Shown one piece after another: positions 25,433 to 40,100 of a DNA stretch of 64,000 bases (within the stretch, counting starts at the first letter, position 1; every line of letters begins with the position of its first letter). This DNA comes from Laguncularia racemosa. Taxonomy: Eukaryota > Streptophyta > Magnoliopsida > Myrtales > Combretaceae. The translations under genes and the position numbers were made by a program. The stretch spans positions 2,852,001 to 2,916,000 of the forward strand of contig JBBMOL010000092.1 of NCBI GenBank assembly GCA_037954665.1. Reading direction: 5' to 3'. Under the pieces are notes generated by a model. That model was given only the letters and a program-made list of their open reading frames with translations, was not told the origin of the DNA and did no database searches.

Positions 25433-28400
25433 TAGAGCAAAGCTAAGCCCATTCATCTGGATTTCCTACACTAGGACGGGCTTTATTGGTATTCTAACTC
25501 CGGACGTCCCAACATTGGTTAACACACTTAAATATTACATTAAAAAAATAGTAAATAGTATATCCATAAAAATATTATTAAAATAGATTTTAAAGTCACA
25601 AATCTTGTATGCGACTTTCGTATAAAAAAGAAGAAGATGAAAGTCTACACCTTTAATATAATTTTTTTTTTCTTCTTTAAGCTTAAACGAATCTTATTGC
25701 AAATCTATAAATCTTATAAAACTGTAAACCTATAAAGTTTTTGCAAACTTATAAAATTATTTCTATAAATTTAAAAAGTGATACTATAAATATATACAGT
25801 AATACACAGGAAAAAATTTGTACCGATACTTTTAAGTATAAATACAAATCTTTAGTTCAGTTCATTTGTTCACATTTCATATTTCATATATCAATCTTTA
25901 AATTTGCTTTGTAAGCTTAAGTTTGCAAAAAATAAAAAATAAAAATTTCACAATTTCTGATACGTGTGTGAACATTTTTTTATCAAGATCACAGTATGTT
26001 TTCTTAAGAAGAAATTTAATTTTATTGATATTATTGAAGTAGTATACTACATAAATTTTATGACATGTAAATATGTGTATTGTATGAATTTTATTGAAAT
26101 GGTAGTTATTGTTAATTAACTATTAATTAGTAATTAATTATTAATATTTTATTAATTAATATTAGTAAATGAATTATGTATATATGTTATGATAATGTAT
26201 TTTTTAAAACATAGTCGTAAATTAAGTTATTGTTAATTAACTATTAATTAGTTATAAGATATCGTTAATTAATTGCTAAGAAATTAAGTAACCAAAAATT
26301 TTGTATTGGATGGAAATATAAAATATTTGTATTTTTTAGTAAAAATAGCCATAAGAGTAAGTAGTTAATAATTATTTGTTAATTAAAGATGATTAATTAT
26401 TAAGATGTGGTTAATTAATTATTGTAAAAGTAGTTAGTAAAATATTTTATATTTGTTTGAAGGTGGGATTATTTGTATGCTTTTATAAACTGAGTTATAA
26501 AATTAATTAATTATTAATTATCTGTTAATCAAGTGGAATTAGTCATTAATAATATGGTATTGGGTTTGCTAAATGGCCATTTACCTTTTAGGTTTTTTTT
26601 TTTTTTTAATAATATGATAAATTGATATTTTATTGGGTAAACTTCTAAATATAAAATTAGTTACCAACTTTTTATCCTTTTAATAAAATGTATATATATT
26701 TAATAAATATCTATCAATATATTAAATATAAAATTACTAATTTTTATTATGGTTTGGTAAAAATAATATTTTAGCAAATAATATTTTTTATTTTTTAGTA
26801 CAAGACTTGTTTTAAAGTCGTGAGTGACAACTTATTCAATAATTTCCCTTATATTGAAGTTACAATCGGCTTGTTTCAGGCTAATAAAAATAAATAAAAT
26901 AGTTATTTTTAAAATATATATATCCTATTTACTAATTGGAAAAATATCTATTTTAGGGGACTTTTTAAACTATCTATTGTCTTATATCAATACTGGTTAT
27001 TCCTTGTAAATAGATAGTATTGCAGAGCTCACTACCATACTACTAGATTGCATTGATTTTAGATTTAAAAATATGTTTTGTGTAACAAAAACCACTAGCA
27101 AATGTGAGTATAGATGGAGAGATCCACAAAAACTGGTGAGTGGTGACAAAGTATCAAGTGTGTTGACTCTATCGATTGATGGTGTATTTTAATCCATGTT
27201 TTCAGTATGATTTAAATAGCTTTTAATGAAGCTAATTGTTTTACTATTATAGAAAAAGAATATGATTCCTCTAAAATGTAAGAAATGAGTCCTAGAGATG
27301 ATTGGAGAACTACAAATGTAGATTGAAGAAACAATATTGCTCTAAGTACAAAACTAACAAAGACATAAACTGCAAAAGAGAATAACAATGAACAATTAAA
27401 CATTGCATAACCAATAAATTCATTCAATTATTTTACGTGAAAACTATTAAATCCATGCAACATGATTTAAATTAAAATTGAAGTAGTAGAGCGGAGTTTG
27501 AAAAGATAGGAATGAGAATAACAATCAAGCAAGAGTTTTTGAAATTATTATACATAACATGGAAGATATGAAAACAAATATTTTGTTGCTAATTGTAGAA
27601 CTTTTGTTGATAATTCTATAAAAGAAATGGAGAAGATATTTAATTGTTACTTTTATAATTGAAGTAAGACTACAGTTTTGTTTCTTTCTCTTTTATTTAT
27701 CAATGGCCAAAAGTCTTTAGCTTGCAATATCGAAGAGGTATTTTATAAAAAAGTAATATTGAAAAAATATTAAAATGAAAAGAAAAGTAACATTGAAACG
27801 GTACATTAAAAAAAAAATAATACCAAAAAAGTACAAAAAAAAATTCAAAATCTATTTTATTATATTGTTTTGATTCAATCAGTTTAAAATTAATACCTCT
27901 TCGAAAAAAAACAAAATGTAAAATAACAAATGGTGGTTTTAGAAAATGTACTATTTTCAAAATGGTTAAACAAAAAAAAATATAGAATAACCAAAAAAAT
28001 GAAAGGATATTATTTAGAAAATTTAATACGGCTATTATTTAAAAAAAAAAGTTACAAAACAACTAAAGTTATTTTCAAAGAGATATTATTTTTAAAAGGA
28101 TAAAATGAAAAGGTATCATAATTAAAAAAAAAAAGGCTTGTGAAACAATAATGAAGTACAAATCATTGAATACAAAGAAATCAAAGTTCAAGCATATATA
28201 AATTGTTTGTCACACTCTTAAATTACTATGACATCAACAATTCTTCACATACTCTACTTAAATAAAATTCGCAAAGTTAAGATTAGTAAATAGGTTACTA
28301 AACCATTTTTAAGACCTTAAAACGGTAATTAAAATTTGAAAAATAATTGATGATTCTTTGATTTTGAAAAATATTTCAAAGCTCATCAAAGTTAGAAAAA

Positions 28401-29019
28401 CGCAGTGGAAAGCACGAAATGGAAATCTAAATCCTAAGGCCTAAGGGGCCATAAAATATAGACATTGCTAAATGGGCTATAAAGCCACAAGCGGCTCCTA
28501 TAATATATAAACTGAAAACATAAAAACATGGTTTGGAAAATGAAACAACATTTTGTCATAATCGTAAACAATGTAATTTATATTCGCAGTTCCATCCCAA
28601 AAGTTGTTCTCATAGTCATATCCCATCAAGTCATAAACCAAGTTAGAAACATCCTTACCTAAAAAAAGAAAAAGAGAAGTCACAAGAGCCTACTATACAA
28701 CGATGCAAACACAAACACACATGTCACACGAACCTACATACTAATGCATTTGACATTGAATAAATTAAAAAAAAAAAACGTTCATATTGAAAAGGTACAA
28801 AAAGAAAAAGTTTTGGAAATTATATATTATAATAGATTATTACATATTATTATTATTAGTTATTCTTTATCTATATCTCTATAGTATTAATCATTTATTC
28901 CTAATTATTATTCTTATTCTTATCATTATTTATTATTAGATAGTAATTAATATTTGCCAATAACTTAATTATTGATTATTTATTAAAAATATTCTTATTT
29001 ATATTCTATAACACTAATT
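25433..29019. other. Very AT-rich intergenic region
   Basis: No gene is supported on either strand; the longest open frames are low-complexity Phe/Tyr/Ile/Lys strings. It contains a TTAATTAA-rich cluster (26109-26530) and many long A or T runs. It may act as a matrix-attachment-like region, but that is only a guess from composition. Confidence 0.55.
26109..26530. repeat. TTAATTAA/ATTAATTA-rich cluster
   Basis: The words TTAATTAA and ATTAATTA recur many times. A 22-bp word starting 'ttattgttaattaactattaa' occurs at about 26106 and again at about 26226. The tract is almost purely A/T and self-complementary. Confidence 0.65.
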
Positions 29020-29612
29020 AGGGGTGAGCAAAAAAACCAACAAAATCGAACCAATTCAAACCAAAAATATGATTTTATTTTTTTTGTAATTTAGTTTGAA
29101 AATTTTCTAATCCGAACTAAACAAAAAATTTATTGTTGGTTTAGAGAAGTAATCTGCACAAAACTATTTTGAAAAAAATAATGATATTTTATTTGTAACT
29201 AAATTTTTTTATTGCAATATAATATTAAAAAGAATTTTTAGTTTATATTTATTAAAAGTATATGTTTTTAAATTTTATGACTATAGTTTGGTAAATATAT
29301 ATATAGATTGACTTAAAATCTATATTATATATTAACTTGATGATAAATTACTTATAGTAAACATTTAAAATTTTCTAGTTACTTAAATATTGAGTTATCA
29401 ATTTCTTATATAATATCAATACATGTTATTATTAAATAAATTTAATACTATTCATATGAGATTATATTTTAAGCAAATATATTTTTTTATAAAACAAAGT
29501 ATGGCTTAATTTGTAGATCAAATTGAACTAAATTAAAATTTTATGGTTTGAAAAAAAAATCTGAAATCAAATTGGTTTGAATTAATCCAATCCACGCTCA
29601 CCTCTTATAGTA
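29020..29612. mobile_element. Non-autonomous element with short inverted ends (MITE-like)
   Basis: The left end 'aggggtgagca' is matched by an inverted right end, 'gctcacctct', near 29600. Sub-terminal 'gaaccaattcaaacc' is loosely matched in inverse by 'ggtttgaattaatccaatcc'. The interior is AT-rich and non-coding. No convincing target duplication was found. A shrunken relative appears at 55531-55600. Confidence 0.5.
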
Positions 29613-31191
29613 ATGTTATATTTAAAAGGTAGTAGTACATTATGTATATTTGATAACCACAAAGGTAAGGATAAAAAGTGAACAAGTCTATTTTGAATTG
29701 AGCAAGATTCTCATGAGGGCAATAAAACTGTTGCTCGGCAGAAAAACTAAGTATTTCTTTAAACTAAATAAGGTAATAATTAGTTTTTAAAAAAAGAAAG
29801 GAAAAAAAAAAAAGTATTTCTGAAACTGTCTATTTTCATGAACCAAATGCCACCCAAGTGATTTTACTCCGGAACGATTAAAATGGAACATTTGCAACTC
29901 CAACTATCATTTGAAGTACCACCTTACTTGACCGGATAGTCATATATGAATTGTAATTAAGTTGGTAAAGTAGAGTTTATCCACGGGGGACGGGGGACGC
30001 CTCATGGTTTCTAGAATGCACGCGGACGTTGAGCACATGCTTTTAATTTTATGGATCTGGCCCTAATATCAACGTGTGTATATTAGGCTTCCATTTTTTT
30101 ATTCTGAGGGGAAAAAGAAATCAACGATAATAGACGTTTAGAAAAATATATATTTAGTTTTACACATTTATCTACTTTATTATTCAAATTATTAATTTTT
30201 TTAAATACTCAATATTTTAAAATTTTTATATTTAAATCATTCCAATAATTTCATTAAAAAAATCCACTAGCCGTTGACATGTATCTATTTTTACTTAACC
30301 CAGAGTAATTAATTTAATAAGATATTATTATTAAATATATGAAATTAAATAATACAATAAAAATAAAAAAAAAATTAAAAGGAAAAACATATGAAAAAAA
30401 AATGCTAAACCTTTTTGGGGGTGGGTGGCCATACAAAATATAAGTGTTAGATTATAATAACCAGCTGATCATTTTTGCAATGGCCTAGTCCCTCTAATGC
30501 TAAAGATTATCTATAGCCCCAAACTGGGTATTGAATTTTTAGTTGTATAATTTAATTTTATATATTTAATAATATTCATTAAATTAATTTTTCCAAGCCA
30601 ATTCGAAATTGGCACATATCAAGTGTTAATGAACATTTTAGATTAATGATATATTTAATATTTAAAATTTATCTATTTTCATAATTAATTATCCAAAACT
30701 TCAAAGTGTTAATATGTTATATAAAACTTTACTTATTTTTATAATTAACTATTTAAAATTTATTTATTTATATAAATTAACTGTTTAAATTTATCAATTT
30801 TATTTAGATACTATAAATAATCATAAAAAATTTAAAAATAGTAAAATATTTTTAAACTTTAAGTAATTAATTCTAAAAACGAAAAAAGTTTAGCTATCAA
30901 TATCACATTTACCCAACTTTTCTTAATCGAGTTTCCAATAGGATTCAAATAGAAAATTAAAAAAAAAAAAGAAAAAGAAAAAGAAAAGAACATTCAATAC
31001 AAAAATCGATCAAATAATTTCCAACTTCACTCTATTCGTCATGATCACATGAACTTCCGAGAAGGCACTACGTATCCTCGCAATTGTGGTACGAGGTCCC
31101 AATGGTCGCAGCTCATGATCTACCTGATATCGCCACTAGCAGATTTGTCTGAGCCATTTATGACTCAGTGCCGTGCTTCAAAAAATCATCC
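29613..31191. other. Spacer; left end of the L11-methyltransferase/PRA1.H duplicated block
   Basis: AT-rich and non-coding. From about 30,590 it aligns with the region from about 55,610 ('caagtgttaatgaac', 'ttcaaatagA' and poly-A blocks). That dates this part to the tandem duplication, though it is more diverged than the genic part. Confidence 0.6.
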
Positions 31192-34100
31192 TCACAGGTC
31201 ATTAAGCCTCTCTTTCCTCCTGCCTCTCACGCATGCCCAATCATCCATCTCCGAGACTGATATATCTTCTAGGAAACACGAATAAAAATGCACTATGTAG
31301 GGAACCTGAGCCGAGGAAGAATTGCATTTTCAGATATAGTCCAAATGCCAAGAGGAAGCCGAAAATGCATGCTAAAGAATGAGCTTCATTAATAGCGCAA
31401 ACAAACAGGCAGATAAGGTCATGATATCAATCACGACGTTATTTCTTCCCCTAATGTGCACTTTACAAATCAAGTCAATGTTTAGACCTCTCTGCTAAGA
31501 GTCAAACTCCTCCTCATGCAAATTTCAGGTGCAGGAATTTCCTTTATCATTTAGGGTGTGTTTGTTTCGTAGAAAATGTCCTATGGACTTAATTTTTTTA
31601 ACCCTTGCTTCAATTTGTAAAATAGTGTTGTAATAATCTCAAGATGCTAGGATTATTAGTGATTTTTAGCAATCACTGAAAAATGAACATTGGAAGTGAG
31701 GAAAATGATTTTCATGTTATCATTGGTCGTTGTCCGTTGATATTTTCTATGGTCATTAAGCACCACTAACAAGATATCACTTTGGCTTCTCACCAACACT
31801 TGCAGCTAAAAACTATTAATACCTACAATCTCTTAATATCACTATAATAATATTTAACAATGCTAAATTTTTTATAATAATGAACATTGGAATAAGTGCA
31901 AAAAACATTTTCTGTAAAATAAACAAATCCAAGATACTTTAATGTAATCTGAAGTGGTACCTGGTCAGATAGGATACCGGAGAGACCAACAATTGCTCCA
32001 GGCTTGGCATAAGATACAATATGTTCAGCCAAGTCTAACAATGGATTCAAGAGTATATTTGCCACAACCAAATCATACTTCTCCATTTCGGCATCTGTAT
32101 CTATATTTCCTCCATCTAGGGCTTGAGAGCTGATTTTGCTGAGAACCAGGTGTAATTGAAGCTTTTCAGACTCAATATTGTTCAAAGCGGCATTCTGTTG
32201 AGCTGAAGAGATAGCTTGAGGATCTATATCAACGCCAACTGCTGAGGCTGCACCTAACTGCCCTTTCAGAATACAGTCTTAATGTGGCTTCAAGCAACTA
32301 AATAATTGATTAAAAATTAATTTGGAATATTTGCCCGGTAAATCAATCTAACTTCATTTTTACAAAGAAAAGGAAAGTACCCCTAGAATGACCGTAAAAA
32401 CAGATAAAATAATGTTTTGGAGAATTGCTTTAACAAAACAATTATGAAGTGGCCTGTCATCACTCTTTTAGCAGCAATAATCCTACATTGGGAACAAGTT
32501 GATTTAGATGGTTTCACGATTCTAACCTTAGTCCATTGAGAACGAACCACATTTTCAATAATATTGAATTCTGCTTATTATACAAAAACAGAGCCACGAC
32601 TTAACAATACCCTCCTTGTAACATGTTGCTTGAGATATTATTTTCTATTTCAATTTTAGAAAAGAAAGCATCTCATTTAATGCATTTTCTGGTAATAAGG
32701 ATCCTATGGATTGTTGCCCAGAGAGGTTTCAAGGAGTAAGCATAGGGTTAGAGGAACATATCTTCTGGTAGGTTTGAAAAGGATCGAGCTGCAAACCCAC
32801 GTTGCTGGTAGTTTCGCTAGAATATGAGATCAAGAGTACCTCAACGGTTGTTATTAAAATAACAAAAAAAATACTTAATGTACCTTAAGTGCTGCTGTTG
32901 CAAGAATTCCAGAACCAGTGCCGTAATCCAAGAAGTGCTCTCCTCCTTTTATCAGGCCATGTAGCAACAGTAGACATAACTTTGTTGTTGGATGTTCCCC
33001 CGTTCCAAATGCCAATCCAGGATTCAAAATAATATTTATTGCTCGAAGATTCTGTTATAGCGTAATCCATCATAAACTAGCCATGGTGTGGATACAACAT
33101 CAATTGATTCTCCATAATATGTCAACGATATGTACAAAACCGGTGGAACAAAGTTTTTAGGAATTGAGCAGTCTTCTCTAAAATAAATGTCAGGGGTCCC
33201 TTTATCAAAATGCATTGCACAATGAAAGATACAAGCTAAAATTGTCTACTGAGACTAATTTATGGGGAAAAAAAAAAGAAAAAAAAAGGAAAGAAAGAAA
33301 AAGAGAACTCATTTTTTAGTACATGAGTTAGAGAAATCATACAGGGGGAGGAATCCACTCAGGAACTATCCAAAGTCCTTCAATGACTTCAACAGGATGA
33401 AATGATTCCTGCATGCAAAAAGAGATGACAGATCACTTTCTGTGATCTTTTGGATCAGCAAATTTTGATAGAAGACAAATTGTTCAAGTGATGCCCTTTA
33501 CTAATCCTTAATGATCACATAAATACATCTTAACATTGGCAAGTTTACACTAGTGAGGATGTCTTTCTCTGAAGATTTGTTGTCATAGTGCAGCATGTAA
33601 TGTCAGAAAATATATCAGCAGGCTAATTCCTACCAGATTTTCTAGAATCTAGACACTTGAGTTCAGAAGCCAGAGATCCTGAACAATATCTTAAATTCCA
33701 TGGAAACGCAGGTAAGAAATACAGTATATAGAATCATTTATACAGACCTGAGTTTTCTTTATCCAGTCTTCTCGCACACCAATCTCAATCTCATAGTTTG
33801 GAATGCCCTTTAAGCCTATGGAATTGGCAGCACTTGAGATACAAGTCTGAACATCTTCATCTGGTGCAAAAATAGAATCAATTGAAACCTGCAATAATTT
33901 CTTTTTTTATCAAAATCTAATTTCTAGAGAAAAGTTTTCTTGGTGCAATTTTATTTTTTTCTCCACATAAATCTTTCCAAAGCCACTTACCAAAAAATAG
34001 TAAAACTAAAATAATTGAATAAATCACCTAAGAGTAGAACAGGGTCAGTCCAGGCAATAAATGTGTTAACAAAATTCTAATAAACTTATCCATAAGTGTA

Positions 34101-37100
34101 CAAGAAATTTCAACAATATTATGAAAGCCGCAACTAAATACAAACACAGAAAATGCAACGGAAATAGGGAAATCATTAACCTCTTGCCATTGCTGAATAC
34201 GAAGAGAAACAAAACCGTCAAGTCCCGGAACCTTCAAGATCTTCAGAGCATTCAAAAAACTCACAAGATCAGAGCATTCAAAAAACTCACAAGATGGTAA
34301 TGTGTTTTTTATAGAATTTTTCATGCTTAGGGACTTTGAATCCAATAGCTATTTATAGAGAAACTTTCCATCAAAGTTTCCTAAAATCATGCTAATGGGT
34401 TAGTGGATAATATGGTTGATAAGGATTAAGTGGATAGTGGGATCATGGGAATGGAAGTTGTAGTTTGTGGTTCCTTAAAAATAGGACCACACTTCCAACA
34501 TTCCAACATTCTCCCACTTGGTCCGTATATTTTACTTTAATACCACAAATCCTTGGACTTTAAGAAAACACAATACATGAATCATGGCGATATTTTCCCT
34601 TTATTACTCGAGTAGTATCTTCCATGTATTACAATGTATCAAGTTTTCAAACCTTTTCCCAACAGCTTAATGAATAAACCCAACGTTTATTCTAGGTCCA
34701 AACTTTACTGACATTTCTCCAAATAAACAAAAATGTGCACAACAAATATGAGAAATATCTACTCTATAGAGTTTCACTAACACATAATGGAACCAAGTCC
34801 CATACTGACAACATGATCCTTAAATCTTTGTGGTGGCATGCCTTTAGTCAAAGGATCGGCTAACATCAGCTCTATGTTAATATACTGAATGACCACTTTA
34901 TTATCTTTAACACGTTCCCTTATGGCCAAATACTTTATGTCGATATGTTTGCTTTGACTTCCACTCTTATTATTTTTAGCCATAAAGACTGTAGCTGAAT
35001 TGTCACAATACATCCTCAGCGGCTTAGATATAGAATCCACAAGTCTAAGCCCTTCGATGAAACTCTTCAACCATACACCTTGTGAGGTAGCCTCAAAACA
35101 CGAAACGAATTCAGCTTCCATAGTAGAAGTAGCAGTTAAAGTCTGCTTGACACTTCTCCATGAAATGGCTCCACCGGCTAACATGAAAATGTAACCTGAT
35201 GTTGATTTTCGAGAATCAACGCATCCGGCGAAGTCTGAATCAGAGTAGCCAATTACTTCCAAATCATCTGACCGTTTGTACATAAGCATGTAATCTTTTG
35301 TCCCTTGAAGATATCTCAAGACTTTCTTTGCAGCTTTCCAGTGGTCAAGTCCCGAATTTGACTGATATCTTCTTAACATTCCAACAACAAATGCAATGTC
35401 AGGTCTAGTACAAACCTGAGCATACATTAAGCTTCCAACAACTGAAGCATAAGGAATGTTCTTCATTTGCTCTCTTTCAAACTCGTTTTTAGGGCATTGG
35501 TCCAAATGGAGCTTATCACCCTTCATGATAGGAGCAACGCTAGGCGAACAATTTTTCATCCGAAATCTTTCTAAAATTTTGTTAATATATGTTTCTTGAG
35601 ATAGATCTAAGATTCCTCTATGTCTATCTCGATGAATCTTAATCTCAATGACATGAGATGCATCACCCATATCCTTCATATCAAAATTTTTAGAAAGAAA
35701 TTGTTTCACCTCATGTAGCATACCCTTATCATTTGATGTAAGTAGGATATCATCCACATATAGGATAAGAAAACAAATCTTACTCCCACTAACCTTTTGG
35801 TATATACATTGATCCATGATATTCTCAACGAAACCAAATGAAGAGATAACATCATGAAATTTTAAATACCATTGACGGGAGGCTTGTTTTAATCCATAAA
35901 TGGATTTCTTTAGCTTGCAAACCAAGTGATCACCATCACTAGAGGAAAATCCTTCAGGTTGTTTCATATAAACCTCTTCCTCTAGATTACCATTTAGGAA
36001 AGCTGTTTTCACATCCATTTGTTATAACTCAAGATCAAATTGAGCTACTAATGCTAATATTATGCGTAAGGAGTCTTTCCTGGATACAGGACTGAAGGTC
36101 TCTATGTAATCAATTCCTTCACGCTGAGTGAACCCTTTAGCAACAAGTCTAGCCTTATATCTTTCAATGTTGCCCAATGAGTCTCTTTTAGTTTTAAAGA
36201 CCCATTTATTACCTATGGCTTTTACACCGTTGGGCAACGGGACAAGATCCCAGACTTCATTACTCTTCATAGAATTCATCTCATCTAACATAGCATTATA
36301 CCATAAATTTGACTCATCACAATTCATAGCTTCCTTGAAAGACTCAGGATCATTTTCAGCTCCAATATTGTACTCAGATTCTTGTAAATACACAATAGAA
36401 TCACTAGGGATTGCTGATCTCCTTTCTCTAGTAGATCTCCTTAAAATTGGGACAACATTTTCTTGTGGATCATGTTGCTCAATCATTTCTTGATTTTGAT
36501 CTACTATGATTTCCTCAGCAATTTGTGGATTTTCATTGATTGGTTATTCAACACCTATTTGAACTCGAGGAGTGTTGTGAACAACAACCAATCTCTCACC
36601 TGATGTGGAAGGTAGATCTTGCTCATGAACTATGTCTTGAGATAGATCACTCCCACTTATTGAGTCATATTCAAGAAATTTTGCATTTCTTGATTCCACA
36701 ATCCTAGTAGTGTGAGATGGACAATAAAATCTGTATCCTTTGGACTTTTCGGCATATCCAATGAAATATCCACTTATAGTCCGAGGATCCAGTTTCTTTT
36801 CTTGTGGGTTGTAAACTCTAACTTCAGACGGGCATCCCCATACACGCATATGACGTAAACTCGGTTTCCAACCTTTGAACAACTCAAATGGTGTTTTAGA
36901 AATAGCCTTGGTTGGAACTCTGTTTAATATATACGTAGCCGTCTTTAATGCTTCAATCCATAAGGATTTAGGCAGTTTAGAGCTACTAAATATATTTCGC
37001 ACCATTTCCATTAATGTTCGGTTTCTTCTTTCCGCAACACCATTCTGATCAAGTAAACCTGGCATGGTGTATTGGGCAACTATATTGTTATCTTGAAGAA

Positions 37101-40100
37101 ACTTAGCAAAAGGACCTGATGCTTGTCCATCTTCAGTGTATCTACCATAATATTCACCACCTCTATCGGTTCTCACAATCTTGATTTTCTTACCGCATTG
37201 TTTCTCTACTTCAGCTTTGAAAACCTTAAAGGCTTCCAACGCTTCACTTTTATGATGAAGCATGTAGAGATACATGTATCGTGAGTAATCGTCTATAAAT
37301 GTGATAAAGTATTTCTGACCTTGATTATCCATATCTGGACAATAGATATCAGAATGGATAATTTCTAATATGGCCAAACTCCTTTTGGCACCTTTCTTTG
37401 ACTTGTTAGTCTGCTTTTCCTTAATGCAGTCTATACAAGTATCAAAATCAGTGAAATCTAAATGACTAAGTATACCATCATTCACCAATCTTTTAACTCT
37501 CTCTATAGAGATATGACCTAGTCTACAGTGCCATAAGGTAAAAGAATCCTCATTCATAACACATCGTTTAGTACCAGCTTGTACATGCATAACATCATGA
37601 ATAGCATTATTATGTAAATTTAATAAATAAAGACCATCCAATGAAGAACCATCACCAATATGATTGGATTTATAAAATAAATCAAAACCATTGTTTGAAA
37701 AGTTAAAAGTAAATTCCGAAGGTACAAGCTTTGAAATTGAAATCAAATTCCTAGAAAAACTAGGAACATAAAAGGTCTTTTCAAGAATTAAATTAAAGCC
37801 ACTCTTAAGTACTAATATGAATGTCCCAATAGCTTCCACATGCGATTCTATCTTGTTTCCAGAATAGATAAATCGCTTAGTTCCCACTGGTTTCCGCAGG
37901 TTTTGTAAACCCTGCATGGAATTGGAAATATGGATCGTAGATCCAGAATCTATCAACCATGTGTTACAATTCACATCAACCATATTAGACTCAAAACAAA
38001 CATATGAGACTAAGTTACCTTTCTTTTCAAGCCAATTTTTATGCTTGACATAGTCTTTCTTTATGTGTCCCTTCTTTTTACAGAAAAAACACTTGGACTC
38101 TTTCTTGATGTCAGCATTGGGTTGGATTTTACCCTTCCCTTTTCCTTTGACTTTGTCGGTTTTCTTTCCTTGAGTAACCATCATTGCATTTTCTCCCATC
38201 TCCAGAGTTAATCGGGCTTCCTCTTCTTCACACATGGTCAATAGATCATCTATTGTCCATTTGTCCTTATGTGTGTTGTAAGAGATCTTAAAAGGTTCAT
38301 ACTGTGATGGAAGGGTCGTCAAAATAAAATGCACTAGGAAAGCATCCGACATCTCAATCTCTAGAGCCTTCAAGCGATTTGCTAAATCACACATTTTGTT
38401 GATGTGTTCTCTAACGCCTTTCACAGAAGTCAACTTAGCAGATGTGAACTTCATAATCAGGGTGCTAGCTAGAGACTTCTTAGAAGTCTTAAATTGCCTT
38501 TTAAGGGCATCTAGCAGCTCTTTGACATTTTTATATTAATCCACTGAGCCACGGACATCCGCAGTGAGTTTGCTCTTAATGAACATGACACTAAGTCGGT
38601 TAGACCATTCCCATTTCTCATGAAGATCAAACTCAGCTTGAGTGCTTTCTTCACTCAGAAGTGGCTCATCCTTAATAGTGGCATAGTCAATGTCCAAACA
38701 CCCCAAATGAAGAAGTACATTATCTCTCCAAGTCTTAAAGTTTTCACTTGTTAAAATAGGGATTTCTACTTTAGTATCAGTTAAAGGTTGCATAGCTGCA
38801 AACACAAACATGCTTAATACTTAATTTGAGACTATAACATAAATCATAATTTACCAATGCAAATCATGCAATAATGAATCTAGCGACATAAAAATTGCCT
38901 GTAGGCTAAATTTTTAATTCAATAAGATTCATTCCTTATAATAGACATTATATTTCTTTTACTTCATAATTACTTTATGAGATCCGTCCTTAATAAGCCT
39001 GTTGTGGCTATACCTCAATGCTTTATGGATCATCAAACAAAATAAATGTAAAGTCTAAACATTTCTTATGTGATACCGTATAAATAACTTCGTTCAATAG
39101 AGGCTGCTTTGGCTAAACCTCAGTCAAACAAAATTATTTTTATCACTTGAGATAAGATAAATTTCCAGGAAAGACGCGTAAGTTAAACAAAAGGTCCCAC
39201 TTAAAATCCAGCCTCTGTAGATAGAATTCGAACGAATTCCTAGGAAATACGTGGAGGGGTCACATTTGTCCCACGATAATGTCTCCTTAGACAAAATTAA
39301 TCTGACTCAATTTAGACTTTTAACTTAATGTTTTATGAAGTTATTTAATGTCTATAATACTAAATGTGATTTCTAATAAATAATCCAATCTAAATAAGGC
39401 TGCTGTGGCTACGCCAAAATTTATTAGAATTATTTAATCACAAGACAACAATAACCGCTATTGCTAAACATCATGCAATAACTCTAAATGTACTTAAACG
39501 TGAACAATATATTGCATGCATAATAAATCCGAAACATACATACAATCACATACCAATTTAAGCACCTTGAACAAATACTAAAATTGCAAAAATCCTAATG
39601 CAATTTCATTAACGATATTTTAAATAATTAACAAGCTAGTGTATATAAACCATAAATTTATATATACACAAATTATTTAAAATAAATACGGAATTTAATA
39701 CAAAATAAAATTCCATAAAAGTTTTTCACAAAACCGTAAGTGAAAATGTTAAATAAAATTGACATGTTAAATTTTAAGGAAAAATTATTTAAGAAAAATA
39801 CTAAATAATTTACTTTATTTCCAATTTAACATGTCATAAATTTAAAAAAAAAATAATACTTGATGTTGGCAAATAAAATCCAACATTATTACTCAATTAT
39901 TATACTTGAAAATTGAGTAAAATTAAGTACAAAATTAATAAAAAATTAATTTGCACCATAAAACTCTAATTAAAAAAAATAATTTTCTCCAGAAAAATTG
40001 ATACAAATAACTGTATCATAAATTTGATAAAATTTATCAAAACCAATTTAAATTAAAATTGAATTGAAAAAGGAGAAAAATTAATTTTTCCGAAATCGCA

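Noticed and set aside
32885..33073. Minus-strand frame of 62 codons with Tyr/Asn-rich translation
   Set aside because: It is a wrong-frame reading of L11-methyltransferase exon 5. The correct frame gives PGLAFGTGEHPTT and LDYGTGSGIL. The same applies at 57736-57966.
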